24,505 bases of DNA from an uncultured Clostridia bacterium (GCA_934772445.1 CAKVMJ010000021.1:1-24505), one strand, 5' to 3'; positions 1-7,617 are shown, counted from the first letter of the stretch. Notes: a model not told the origin generated them from the letters alone. Program-made: numbers and translations.

Positions 1-43
1 CAACTGTTACTTCGTGGTAGTTTGGATGTATTGCTTCTTTCAT
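1..43 (-). CDS. rpmE: Ribosomal protein bL31, N-terminal fragment
   Basis: Only the first 14 codons lie in the window; the gene continues past the left edge. Read on the minus strand from the ATG at 41-43 it gives MKEAIHPNYHEVTV, which matches the strongly conserved start of bacterial L31 (MKxGIHPxYxEVTV). L31 is a 50S subunit protein that bridges to the 30S head. A Shine-Dalgarno-like AGAGG lies just upstream (about 49-58), and a good promoter is at 81-109. Because only the start is visible, zinc-binding and zinc-free forms cannot be told apart. Confidence 0.85.
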   Translation of the reverse strand, partial: MKEAIHPNYHEVTV

Positions 44-80
44 TTCTACTAACCTCTATCTTAATATTTAACGCAAACTA

Positions 81-109
81 ATTATACCTATGAAATCAGT
101 TAAAGTCAA
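81..109 (-). promoter_or_regulatory. Sigma-A promoter for rpmE
   Basis: On the minus strand TTGACT (104-109) and TATAAT (81-86) are separated by exactly 17 bases. It points towards rpmE and leaves a leader of about 30 nt. Confidence 0.7.
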
Positions 110-210
110 TATAATTTAGTAAATTTTCTCAAATTTCTTAAACATTCATCATTTTTTTGAAGATTGTTTACAATTTTATATAAATTATTAGATAATTTTT
201 ATTCAAAAAT

Positions 211-238
211 TTGTAAAATTTTATCAATGAGTTATAAT
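211..238 (+). promoter_or_regulatory. Sigma-A promoter immediately before the membrane LuxR-type gene
   Basis: TTGTAA (211-216), a 16-base spacer and TATAAT (233-238). The expected transcription start (about 245-246) falls on or one to two bases before the ATG at 247. No Shine-Dalgarno sequence is present, so the mRNA may be leaderless. Confidence 0.55.
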
Positions 239-246
239 ATAAGTAT

Positions 247-1680
247 ATGAAAAATGCAGAAAAAATAAAGAAAAAAGTTAATACACCTGAAGAAAGAGAG
301 GAAAAAAAGAACGAAATATTATGGTTCATTGCATTATTTGCAGCCTTTGAACTTACTTTTATTGTTCAGAACATCAGCGAAAACAACATAATCTATGTTG
401 AAAAAGATTTTTTTATTCCTGATGCAACGATTATATTCTATCTAACGCTATTCTCGCTCTTTTTATTTGTAATTATTCTGTTTGTATTAAAAAATCACAT
501 AAATTTAATAATTGGTATTTGTACATTTTTTGGAATTATTGCTAGTTGTTTGATGTTTATATCAAACTTAACTATTTACACAATTGGATTTTACATCAAT
601 TCTTGTATTTCCACATTGTTATCATTCCTAACATTTATATATATTTGTACAAACTTTTCAATAAAATCCGCAATATTAGAAGCTATCCTTGGTACATTTT
701 TATATAAATTACCTTTGCAATTCTTAAATATATCTAAATTTAACATACCTTTTGATATTTCTGTTAGTTTAATGATTTGTGCTTATGTAATCTTTATGGC
801 AGTGTTTATAACTTTAAATCTTCGAGCACCAAACAAATCTATTCCATTGGTAAAAGAATTAAAAAACGAAGAAACCGATGAAATTAGTTCGGTTGCAAAA
901 GTTGTAAAAGAACCACCTTATTTTATCTATATTTTAGTTGCTGTAATTTGCCTATTGCTTGCAATTATTCAATCTTTAAGTTCATCATTTATTCTTACCA
1001 CAGAGAATTTAAAAATATGGTCTAATGTATTCTTTATGCTAAGTTTGGCAATTTGCTTCATTTTAGTTTTATATAAAAATCACACAGCATTTTTTGAGTA
1101 CACATCATTGCTTCCATATATTTATATTGTAGGATTAATTTTAATGTTTTTCAATAACAATATAACTCAAATTATTGGAGCATCAATTATAGGTTTTTGC
1201 AGTCCAGTTTATTTAATATACTTACCTTTAGCGCTTATAATGTATAACAAAACAGGAAAATCTTCAACGCCATTTTGGCTTATCTGCTTAAACTTTATAG
1301 GCTTGCAAGCTTTTAATAAAATACTTAATAAGATATCTGGATTAAACGGCTATATTACGATGATTATAATAATTTGCATAGCTTTAATTGTTGTGTTGTA
1401 TTTTGCTAAACCTTATATTAAATTTGCAAGCATTAGTAAGAAAATTTCTTACGATAAAAAGAACGATAAAGAAAATCCTTATTCATATTTATCCGATGTG
1501 GAACTAAAGTTTGTAAACTTAATTGTTGATGGTTACACATTTAATCAAATAACTGGAATTTTAAATATAACACCAGTTCAATTAAAAGAAATTAAATTAT
1601 GCGTTTATCACCTATTAAATGTTAAAAACAAACAAGAATTGGTTGAAAATGCTTACAAACTTAATAATAAAAATATATAA
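247..1680 (+). CDS. Polytopic membrane protein with C-terminal LuxR-type HTH domain
   Basis: The 477-residue product has a lysine/glutamate-rich N-terminus, then about twelve hydrophobic segments (roughly residues 25-395) arranged six plus six. A charged loop (about 195-222) lies between helices 6 and 7, as in major-facilitator folds. The last 60 residues (about 415-475) read like a LuxR/GerE helix-turn-helix: LSDVELKFVNLIVDGYT aligns with the LTxREREVLxLLAxGxS pattern, followed by an ITPVQLKE recognition-helix region and VKNKQELV. It is probably a membrane-embedded sensor-regulator, since DNA-binding tails on 12-helix proteins are known mainly from gut Actinobacteria. The ligand and targets are unknown. 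Start: the only early ATG, without a ribosome-binding site, directly after a promoter. The gene stands alone and ends in a strong terminator. Membrane topology and HTH are inferred by eye. Confidence 0.75.
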   Translation: MKNAEKIKKKVNTPEEREEKKNEILWFIALFAAFELTFIVQNISENNIIYVEKDFFIPDATIIFYLTLFSLFLFVIILFVLKNHINLIIGICTFFGIIASCLMFISNLTIYTIGFYINSCISTLLSFLTFIYICTNFSIKSAILEAILGTFLYKLPLQFLNISKFNIPFDISVSLMICAYVIFMAVFITLNLRAPNKSIPLVKELKNEETDEISSVAKVVKEPPYFIYILVAVICLLLAIIQSLSSSFILTTENLKIWSNVFFMLSLAICFILVLYKNHTAFFEYTSLLPYIYIVGLILMFFNNNITQIIGASIIGFCSPVYLIYLPLALIMYNKTGKSSTPFWLICLNFIGLQAFNKILNKISGLNGYITMIIIICIALIVVLYFAKPYIKFASISKKISYDKKNDKENPYSYLSDVELKFVNLIVDGYTFNQITGILNITPVQLKEIKLCVYHLLNVKNKQELVENAYKLNNKNI

Positions 1681-1706
1681 ACAAAGCGTAATTGCTTTGT
1701 TTTTTT
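1680..1706 (+). terminator. Intrinsic terminator of the LuxR-type membrane gene
   Basis: AACAAAGC (1680-1687) and GCTTTGTT (1694-1701) form a perfect 8-bp stem with a 6-base loop, running into a T tract to 1706. Confidence 0.85.
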
Positions 1707-1755
1707 CATCTAATTATATATACTAGTTCAGTATCTTTATTTTAGGAGAAATATT

Positions 1756-2802
1756 ATGTTTATAATATCTTGCATAGTTTTAGCACTATCTTTAATTTTG
1801 GTTATTAAAGGCGGAGATATGTTTGTTGATTCTTCAATAGATTTAGCTAAGAGAACCAAAATTCCAACAATACTTATTGGTGCAACAATCGTTTCCGTTG
1901 CCACCACCCTTCCAGAATTAATCGTTTCATCAATCGCTGCCGCACAAGGCTCATATAACCTATCTGTTGGAAACGCTGTTGGTTCAGTTATATGCAACAC
2001 CGCTTTAATCGCTGGACTTTCAATGGCAATTGCACCATCTATTATGAAAGAAAAAAATTCACCACTAAAATATGTTTTATTGCTTGTATCTTGTGTTTTG
2101 TTATTAATATGTGGATTTGGCGTTAATTCAAGCTTTTCAATTGAATGGTATGAAGCACTAATTTTTGCAACATTATTTGTAGTTTATATGGTATATAATA
2201 TCTATGATGCTTTAAAACAATATAAGAGCAATAAAGCATTAGATAATACAATCAAAGAAAAGCAAGAAAAAGAATCTGCAACTATTGATGAAGAAATTAC
2301 CGAGGAAGAAGACAAGCCAAAACAAAAACTTGGCATTACAATCTTATTCTTTATCCTTGGTGCTGGTATGCTTGCACTTGGTGCTTACGCATTGGTTGAG
2401 AGTGTGAAATATATTTCTAGCGCACTTGGAATTAGTGAAGCATTAATTGGTTTAACAATCGTTGCAATTGGAACTAGCCTACCCGAACTTGTTACCACAA
2501 TTACCGCAATCAAAAAGAAAAATAGCGAACTTGGTTACGGAAATATAATTGGAGCAAACATTTTAAATCTAACCTTATTAATGGCAGTTTCGGGATTAAT
2601 TTCTGGCTCGGAAGGGTTATCTATTTCATTCTGGACCTATGCAGTATCTATCCCTGTTGCTTTAGTTTGTTCATTAATATTCATTCTTCCGCTTTGGTTT
2701 AAAAATAGAAGCTTTAGATGGCAAGGCATAACATTACTTATTATCTACACTGCATATATAGCATTTTTAATTATTATGACATTAAACGGAATAACAGTAT
2801 AA
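1756..2802 (+). CDS. Calcium/sodium antiporter of the CaCA family (YrbG-like)
   Basis: This 348-residue membrane protein exchanges cations (Na+ or K+ against Ca2+) across the cytoplasmic membrane, judged by family. Both signature alpha repeats are visible: the first at about residues 42-82 (VSVATTLPEL followed by VGNAVGSVICN), the second at about 230-275 (VAIGTSLPEL followed by GNIIGANILNL). Each carries the conserved acidic residue of the ion site. Between the two five-helix halves is a highly charged cytoplasmic loop (about 150-193), typical of the family. Start: ATG 1756 with AGGAGA at 1744-1749, spacing six. The gene is single, flanked by terminators on both sides. The family assignment is firm; the exact ion specificity is not determined by sequence. 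Confidence 0.9.
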   Translation: MFIISCIVLALSLILVIKGGDMFVDSSIDLAKRTKIPTILIGATIVSVATTLPELIVSSIAAAQGSYNLSVGNAVGSVICNTALIAGLSMAIAPSIMKEKNSPLKYVLLLVSCVLLLICGFGVNSSFSIEWYEALIFATLFVVYMVYNIYDALKQYKSNKALDNTIKEKQEKESATIDEEITEEEDKPKQKLGITILFFILGAGMLALGAYALVESVKYISSALGISEALIGLTIVAIGTSLPELVTTITAIKKKNSELGYGNIIGANILNLTLLMAVSGLISGSEGLSISFWTYAVSIPVALVCSLIFILPLWFKNRSFRWQGITLLIIYTAYIAFLIIMTLNGITV

Positions 2803-2832
2803 AAGATGAGATTTTCTCATCTTTTTCTTTTA
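2802..2832 (+). terminator. Intrinsic terminator after the CaCA antiporter
   Basis: AAAGATGAGA (2802-2811) pairs perfectly with TCTCATCTTT (2815-2824) across a 3-base loop, followed by a T-rich run. The stem begins at the last base of the stop codon. Confidence 0.85.
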
Positions 2833-3049
2833 ACTTTTCCCTGTGTATATTTCATAAAATACATATAAAAATTAAATAGGTATTTTATATATTTATATTA
2901 AAAACATCTTTAAAGATTATATTTAAATATAACAAATATGAATTGTCGGAGAAAAATTCATAACAAACAATATTTCAAATTTCAATAACGCTATTAATGA
3001 TTTAGAAGCATATATAGCTTCAAATAGTGATATAAAAATAGTTTCGAAT

Positions 3050-3346
3050 GTGGCTGAAGTTCAAATTATTGATAACATAGTATCGGTATATAAATATGCA
3101 AGTTCTAAGGCTGTTGTTTCTGGAGAAACTATCACCTACACAATAGAGATAAAAAACGATGGTACATTTGTAAATACAAATCTATTTTTCAAAGACACCT
3201 TGCCTAATAGCGTAAACTTTATAGAAGGAAGTGTTAAAATTGATGGAGTTAGCCAAATAGAGCTTAGCCCAGTAATCGGCTTTAACTTAAGAGATTTAAA
3301 CGCAAATGATAAAATGCTCATAGAATTTGATGCGGTGGTAATATAA
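3050..3346 (+). CDS. Single DUF11-type repeat protein, probably a surface-protein remnant
   Basis: From GTG 3050 the product is 98 residues. It matches one DUF11/isopeptide-type beta-sandwich repeat of Gram-positive surface proteins: SGETITYTIEIKNDGT, then KDTLPNSVNFIEGSVKIDG, then a closing strand motif. There is no signal peptide, no sorting signal and no second repeat. The GTG has no ribosome-binding site. The same frame is open back to 2942, and the extra residues (NVAE preceded by an N/I/S-rich stretch) look like the normal lead-in to such a repeat. A GGAG at 2948-2951 sits eight bases before an ATA (2960), and an out-of-frame ATG lies at 2938. So the natural start has probably been lost by point mutation or a 1-base shift. 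No terminator was seen downstream. Expression is doubtful. Confidence 0.55.
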   Translation: MAEVQIIDNIVSVYKYASSKAVVSGETITYTIEIKNDGTFVNTNLFFKDTLPNSVNFIEGSVKIDGVSQIELSPVIGFNLRDLNANDKMLIEFDAVVI

Positions 3347-3375
3347 TAAGGTTTTTAAAACAAGCTAATATTTAA

Positions 3376-3404
3376 TTGACAAAATAATTAATATAATGTA
3401 AACT
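3376..3404 (+). promoter_or_regulatory. Sigma-A promoter for the SAM riboswitch and metK
   Basis: TTGACA (3376-3381), 17 bases, TAAACT (3399-3404). The predicted start at about 3411 coincides with the beginning of the riboswitch P1 helix at 3412. Confidence 0.6.
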
Positions 3405-3410
3405 ACACAT

Positions 3411-3540
3411 GTCCATAAAGAGTGTGCGAGGGACAGCCCCGTTGACCACACAGCAACCTAGCGTAAACCAAGGTGCTAAAGGCTGACCGATGGGAATCAT
3501 ATTAAATTTAAAGTCCTATCGGCAAACGATGGGATTTTTT
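3411..3540 (+). promoter_or_regulatory. SAM-I (S-box) riboswitch with transcription attenuator
   Basis: Conserved S-box elements appear in order: AAAGAG, GAGGGA, GCAACC and AAGGTGCTAA. P2 forms from GTGTG with CACAC, and a short P1 from 3412-3416 with 3490-3494. The expression platform is clear. Antiterminator: 3487-3495 pairs with 3514-3522. The competing terminator stem is 3514-3521 with 3527-3534 (loop GCAAA), followed by six T (3535-3540). Bases 3487-3495 also supply the 3' strand of P1, so SAM binding should free 3514-3521 to make the terminator and switch metK off. The fold was drawn by hand. Confidence 0.88.
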
Positions 3541-3578
3541 AATCCCTTTATGGAAATTATAGATAAAGGAAGAGAAAT

Positions 3579-4733
3579 ATGAAAAGAATTAAATTAAAAT
3601 TAAAAAAGTGTTTGCTATCATCAAAACAAACTAATGTTTCACATTGCCAAACTCATTCAATCATCACAAGCGAAAGCGTAAACATTGGTCACCCAGATAA
3701 AACTTGCGATGTGATTGCAGATGCGTTTTTAGATGAAGCATTAAAACAAGATCCAAATTCTCAAATGGCTGTTGAATGTGCAATTAAAAACGACAAACTT
3801 TTTATTTACGGAGAGGCAACTACAAAAGCAATTATTGATTACGAAAATATTGCTAAAAATATCCTAAAAGAAATTGGTTACACAAACGAATTTAAGATTA
3901 TAAGAGAAATTAGTGAGCAAAGCCCAGATATTAATCAAGCCGTTGTAAAGCAAGATATTGGAGCAAACGACCAAGGTATGGTTTTCGGATATGCCACCAA
4001 TGAAACAAAAGAACTTATGCCCTTACCTATTGTTATTGCCCATAAAATAATGAAACAATATGAAACTTTTAGAAAAACAAGAAACGATTTCTTTGCAGAT
4101 GCAAAAAGCCAAGTTTCTGTGGAATATATTAATCAAAAACCAAGCAAGATTACCACTGTATTGATTTCAGTTTCGCACGATAAAAATCTGAATCTTGACA
4201 AATTGCAACAGATTATTAAAGAAAATGTTTTGGATATAGTTTTGAAAGAATATAAAAAGTTTGCAAAAGATACTCAATATATAATTAACTCAAGTGGAAG
4301 GTTTACAATTTGGGGCTCTTTTGGAGATTCTGGTTGCGTTGGAAGAAAAATCGTTGTGGATACTTATGGAGGTGCTTCTAAAGTTGGCGGAGGTTGTTTT
4401 TCAAGCAAAAACGCAACTAAAGTTGATAGATCTGGAGCTTACTATGCTAGATTTGTTGCAAAAAATATTGTTGCCCATAACCTAGCCGAAAAATGTGAAA
4501 TTCAGGTTGCTTACGGTATTGGACTAAGCAAGCCTACCGCAATTAATATTGACACATTTAATACCGAAAAGAAACCTCTTGAAGATATTTACAAATATGT
4601 GGCAGAAAATTTTGATTTCAGCCCTGCAAATATAATTAAAGAACTCAACTTACTAAAACCAATTTATAAACAAACTGCTTGCTATGGTCATTTTGGTAGA
4701 AATGAATTTAACTGGGAAAAGATTAAGAATTGA
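3579..4733 (+). CDS. metK: S-adenosylmethionine synthase
   Basis: This enzyme makes S-adenosylmethionine from methionine and ATP in the cytosol. Family signatures: TSESVNIGHPDK (about residues 30-41), SEQSPDIN (112-119), GANDQGMVFGYA (128-139), and the P-loop-like GGGCFSSKNATKVDRS (270-285). At 384 residues it is close to the usual length, but the first 25 residues are a basic extension absent from most MetK, which normally begin a few residues before the TSES motif. The usually well-kept GPxGDxGxTGRK stretch reads GSFGDSGCVGRK (246-257), so the sequence is divergent. Start: ATG 3579 follows AGGAAGAG at good spacing. It sits directly behind a SAM-I riboswitch, so product feedback by transcription attenuation is expected. 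No terminator is evident after it. Confidence 0.92.
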   Translation: MKRIKLKLKKCLLSSKQTNVSHCQTHSIITSESVNIGHPDKTCDVIADAFLDEALKQDPNSQMAVECAIKNDKLFIYGEATTKAIIDYENIAKNILKEIGYTNEFKIIREISEQSPDINQAVVKQDIGANDQGMVFGYATNETKELMPLPIVIAHKIMKQYETFRKTRNDFFADAKSQVSVEYINQKPSKITTVLISVSHDKNLNLDKLQQIIKENVLDIVLKEYKKFAKDTQYIINSSGRFTIWGSFGDSGCVGRKIVVDTYGGASKVGGGCFSSKNATKVDRSGAYYARFVAKNIVAHNLAEKCEIQVAYGIGLSKPTAINIDTFNTEKKPLEDIYKYVAENFDFSPANIIKELNLLKPIYKQTACYGHFGRNEFNWEKIKN

Positions 4734-4789
4734 TTATAAACATAAAAAACACCAAACTCAAATGAAAAGTTAAAGTTTTATCTTTCTTG

Positions 4790-4819
4790 TTGACTTAAAA
4801 ATAAGGACTATGTTAATAT
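4790..4819 (+). promoter_or_regulatory. Extended -10 promoter giving a leaderless start
   Basis: TTGACT (4790-4795), an 18-base spacer and TGTTAATAT (TG at 4811-4812, -10 at 4814-4819). The expected start, seven bases past the -10, is the A of the ATG at 4826. No Shine-Dalgarno sequence lies between. Confidence 0.6.
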
Positions 4820-4825
4820 CTTTAT

Positions 4826-6715
4826 ATGAAAAAAGATATAATAGATTATTTAAAAAATTTTATTGGAATATGGGACAAAAAAGGAAGTGTTAAAAACTTA
4901 AAGTTTGATGCAAAAGATGAAGATGACTTTCAAGAATTTGTTTTATACTTTCAAAATATGTTAGGATTTTCAAATGCGGAAAATGTTTCGGAAAAAAATT
5001 TTACACTCACAAATCTTACATTTAATGATAGAGTTAGTTTTGTGTATATTAAAAAAACAAAAGAGTATGAAAGAATATTAAAAGATTATCCCAATTTATT
5101 AAAAACCATTGAAGAAAAAGGATTATTTAAAACTCCCACAAAAGTTGAGAATGAATTTTTAAGTCAATATAAAAATTATATTTTTGATAAAAATAAAAAC
5201 ATTCTTTCATATAGTGTAATTTGTGCAACAACAAATTTAAAAAAGTTTGATGACAAACTAAAATCATTTATAAAGATTGAAAATTTTTTTGATATCTGCA
5301 ATGATGAAGTAACTGTTAGCCCTAAATCAAGTTTAGAAAAAATAAAAAAAGAAAAATATACTTTCCGTAGAGTTTTAGGAAATAAATTTGTTGAAAAAAA
5401 TGCTTTAGAAAGCGGATATTATTCCGCACTTGATGATTTAAGACAAAATCAAAATCGTGCATTTATATTTGATTTAAAAACAGGAAAAGAAATTGATGAA
5501 CTAAAAGATGGTTATGGAATTTTAAACGAGATTAGACATAATGTTTCTGCACATAATAATATTTATAGTTATAAAATAAATAGTTTACCATTCTATAACG
5601 GTAGAGTTTTAATATTCAAAAAAGAAAATATTGCTATTATAATGCCGAAGCCTATTTTCTTTAACATTTTAAGAGAACTTTATTTATTTACCAAAAAAGA
5701 GATAAATGAACTCTATTATTGGTTCTATCCAAATAACAGCGAAAAAATAAATGAAAATAATTTAAATACATATTTAGAACAATGTAAACTTTTTAAAATC
5801 ACAACAAAAAACAACATTTTAGAAAGTGTTTTAAAAGAATTTGCGGATAGAATAGTAATAAATTATAAAAAAATTAAAAAAGATGAGAGAGATACCATCG
5901 TTCTAAAAAAATATATTGAAAAAGAATTAAAATCTCAGTTTAATATTGATTGTATAATAGAAGAAAACAATGTTTATTTAGATAAAATTAAAGATTTATT
6001 ACTTGCAAAATCTAAAATTTCAGAATTAAAAATATTAACAGATGTTGGTCAATTTCTAGGCGATTTTATAAAATTTTTTGGAACAAACATATTAAATAAA
6101 ACCACTCTATATGGCTCAAAAAAAGACTACACATATAACCCCGAACCTATATATATTGCTGAAAGAATTTTAATACTATTATTTTGTGTACAAATGAGAA
6201 ATACCAACCAATTCACTTTTACCGATGCTTTTGATGAAAAAGAAAAAGATTTTTATTTTATTTCCATAGTCTATCTTTTAATTTATATCAACTTTATCCA
6301 CAACAAACTAATAGATAATATAAAAGAAAATAAAGAATGTGATAAAAGCATCAATAATATATTATCGGAAATCAAAAAAATTGATGACACTAATAAAATC
6401 TTTACATTCTGCCCTCAAAACGCCAAACCTTATAGACCTCAAACAAATGAAGATTTTCTTAAAATTATAAAATTAATAAGAAATGGTTTAGCACATAATA
6501 ATTTTGCTATTAATTATACATCATCAAAGAATATAATGGATGCAAACATATATTTTTTAAACAAAGATAGAAATTTTAAAATTGTTTGCACATTTAGGAA
6601 CTTTTTAACATTTATTACAAACGATATTTTTACACAATATTATGATGACAAAAGCATATTTGTTGCCGATAATTTTAATGATTTATTAAATGTCATACTT
6701 AATAAATTTAATTAA
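4826..6715 (+). CDS. Double-HEPN-motif protein, candidate RNA-targeting defence RNase
   Basis: I do not recognise this 629-residue protein as a named family. It carries two HEPN-like active-site motifs. The first is at residues 237-243 (EIRHNVSAHNN, R-x5-H); the second is at 552-557 (LIRNGLAHNNF, the classic RNxxxH, R-x4-H). The second is followed by a predicted beta-like stretch (DANIYFLNKD...FKIVCTF) and a helix, as in several HEPN nucleases. HEPN RNases need two motifs to make one active site, in cis (Cas13, AbiF-related ancestors of Cas13) or by dimerisation. The protein is K/N/I-rich, with no signal peptide and no clear membrane helix. The gene is a single transcription unit with its own promoter and terminator. 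It is visibly more AT-rich than its neighbours and lies near a tRNA-Ser, which suggests acquired DNA. No CRISPR array or cas gene is in the window. The RNase role is inferred from motifs only. Confidence 0.6.
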   Translation: MKKDIIDYLKNFIGIWDKKGSVKNLKFDAKDEDDFQEFVLYFQNMLGFSNAENVSEKNFTLTNLTFNDRVSFVYIKKTKEYERILKDYPNLLKTIEEKGLFKTPTKVENEFLSQYKNYIFDKNKNILSYSVICATTNLKKFDDKLKSFIKIENFFDICNDEVTVSPKSSLEKIKKEKYTFRRVLGNKFVEKNALESGYYSALDDLRQNQNRAFIFDLKTGKEIDELKDGYGILNEIRHNVSAHNNIYSYKINSLPFYNGRVLIFKKENIAIIMPKPIFFNILRELYLFTKKEINELYYWFYPNNSEKINENNLNTYLEQCKLFKITTKNNILESVLKEFADRIVINYKKIKKDERDTIVLKKYIEKELKSQFNIDCIIEENNVYLDKIKDLLLAKSKISELKILTDVGQFLGDFIKFFGTNILNKTTLYGSKKDYTYNPEPIYIAERILILLFCVQMRNTNQFTFTDAFDEKEKDFYFISIVYLLIYINFIHNKLIDNIKENKECDKSINNILSEIKKIDDTNKIFTFCPQNAKPYRPQTNEDFLKIIKLIRNGLAHNNFAINYTSSKNIMDANIYFLNKDRNFKIVCTFRNFLTFITNDIFTQYYDDKSIFVADNFNDLLNVILNKFN

Positions 6716-6745
6716 ACTTTCTAGTTAATTGCTAGAGAGTTTTTT
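6715..6745 (+). terminator. Intrinsic terminator of the double-HEPN gene
   Basis: AACTTTCTAG (6715-6724) pairs with CTAGAGAGTT (6732-6741), 10 bp with one G-U, followed by T to 6745. It begins at the last base of the stop codon. Confidence 0.8.
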
Positions 6746-6792
6746 ATATTAAAGGTAACCCGCCTAAAAACTATAAAATAAGAATAGACAAT

Positions 6793-6831
6793 AAAAAAGA
6801 GCAATCCTACTCAAAAAGTTCGGATTACTCT
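6793..6831 (-). terminator. Intrinsic terminator after tRNA-Ser
   Basis: Minus strand: AGAGTAATCC (6822-6831) pairs with GGATTGCTCT (6798-6807), 10 bp with one G-U, followed by six T. It starts five bases beyond the tRNA CCA end. Confidence 0.8.
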
Positions 6832-6835
6832 CTAA

Positions 6836-6923
6836 TGGCGGAGAGTTAGGGATTCGAACCCCAGGAAGCTCTCACTTCAACGGTTTTCAAGACCGCCGCT
6901 TTCGACCGCTCAGCCAACTCTCC
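6836..6923 (-). tRNA. tRNA-Ser (UGA)
   Basis: 88 nt including an encoded CCA (6836-6838). The acceptor stem GGAGAGT/ACTCTCC has discriminator G. It has the long variable arm of type II tRNAs, anticodon TGA within CTTGAAAAC, and T-loop GGTTCGAATCC. It has its own promoter and terminator. Confidence 0.95.
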
Positions 6924-6976
6924 ATATTAAGTTTTCCGCAAGTTTAAAAAGCCTTGCTTCCACCTAAGATAAAGTG

Positions 6977-7005
6977 ATTGTAACATAGAAAAAGAAAATT
7001 TGCAA
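6977..7005 (-). promoter_or_regulatory. Sigma-A promoter for tRNA-Ser
   Basis: Minus strand: TTGCAA (7000-7005), 17 bases, TACAAT (6977-6982) preceded by TGT, an extended -10. Confidence 0.7.
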
Positions 7006-7166
7006 GTAAAATAAATGAAATAATTTCAAAAATTGAATATTCTTTGTAATTTAACCTATTTTTCATCTGAAAACATCTAAAATCTTAATAAAAAAATTAA
7101 AACTACTTAAAAAATAAGCATAAAACAAGTTTTATTGCAAAAGATAATGAAAACAAGGAGTTTTTT

Positions 7167-7604
7167 ATGGAAAATAGAGATTGTATATTATTGAATGCGA
7201 TATATAAAAATGTTAGAATGGCAACTTGGGCAATAGATAATATTTCCCCTGCAATTGAAAACGAGGCTTTAAAAGAACTCGTTAAAAAACAAAACTCAAT
7301 CTATGAACAAATCACTCACAAATGTCAAAATTATGCAAAAAAACAGCATATATCTTTAAAAGACATTAGTTTTTGTCTAAAATCTATGAGCTGGATGGGT
7401 ATTAAATGTGGAACATTATTCAACAAGAAAACCAGCCATATTGCCGAAAAGTTAATTCGTGGCACAACTATGGGTATAACAGATATTATTATGAAAACAT
7501 CTGAAAGCAACTCTGAAAATGAGGAATTAAGAAACTTAAGCAACGATTTAAAACGAAATGAAGAAGTTTTTGTGGAAGGTTTAAAAGAATTTTTAATGAG
7601 ATAG
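7167..7604 (+). CDS. Conserved small all-helical protein, ferritin-like bundle
   Basis: 145 residues, soluble, predicted almost entirely helical. The pattern (an N-terminal helix ending in DNISPAIEN, a helix with KKQNSIYEQI, a central SWMGIKCGTLFNKKTSHIAEKLIRGTTMGITDI stretch given here by its parts SWMGIKCGTL and SHIAEKLIRG, and a last acidic helix) resembles small hypothetical proteins I associate with clostridial genomes and a four-helix ferritin-like fold. No di-iron Glu/His ligand set is evident, so I would not call it an iron protein. Start: ATG 7167 with AAGGAG at 7155-7160. Single gene with its own terminator; no clear promoter found. Function unknown. Confidence 0.75.
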   Translation: MENRDCILLNAIYKNVRMATWAIDNISPAIENEALKELVKKQNSIYEQITHKCQNYAKKQHISLKDISFCLKSMSWMGIKCGTLFNKKTSHIAEKLIRGTTMGITDIIMKTSESNSENEELRNLSNDLKRNEEVFVEGLKEFLMR

Positions 7605-7617
7605 GTAAAATTAAAGA

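Noticed and set aside
1737..2000. Minus-strand open frame antisense to the CaCA antiporter
   Set aside because: Shadow of the strongly supported antiporter frame, with no ribosome-binding site or family.
4826..6715. Calling the double-HEPN protein Cas13
   Set aside because: No repeat-spacer array or cas gene in the window, the chain is shorter than known Cas13 effectors, and outside the two motifs I see no specific Cas13 resemblance.
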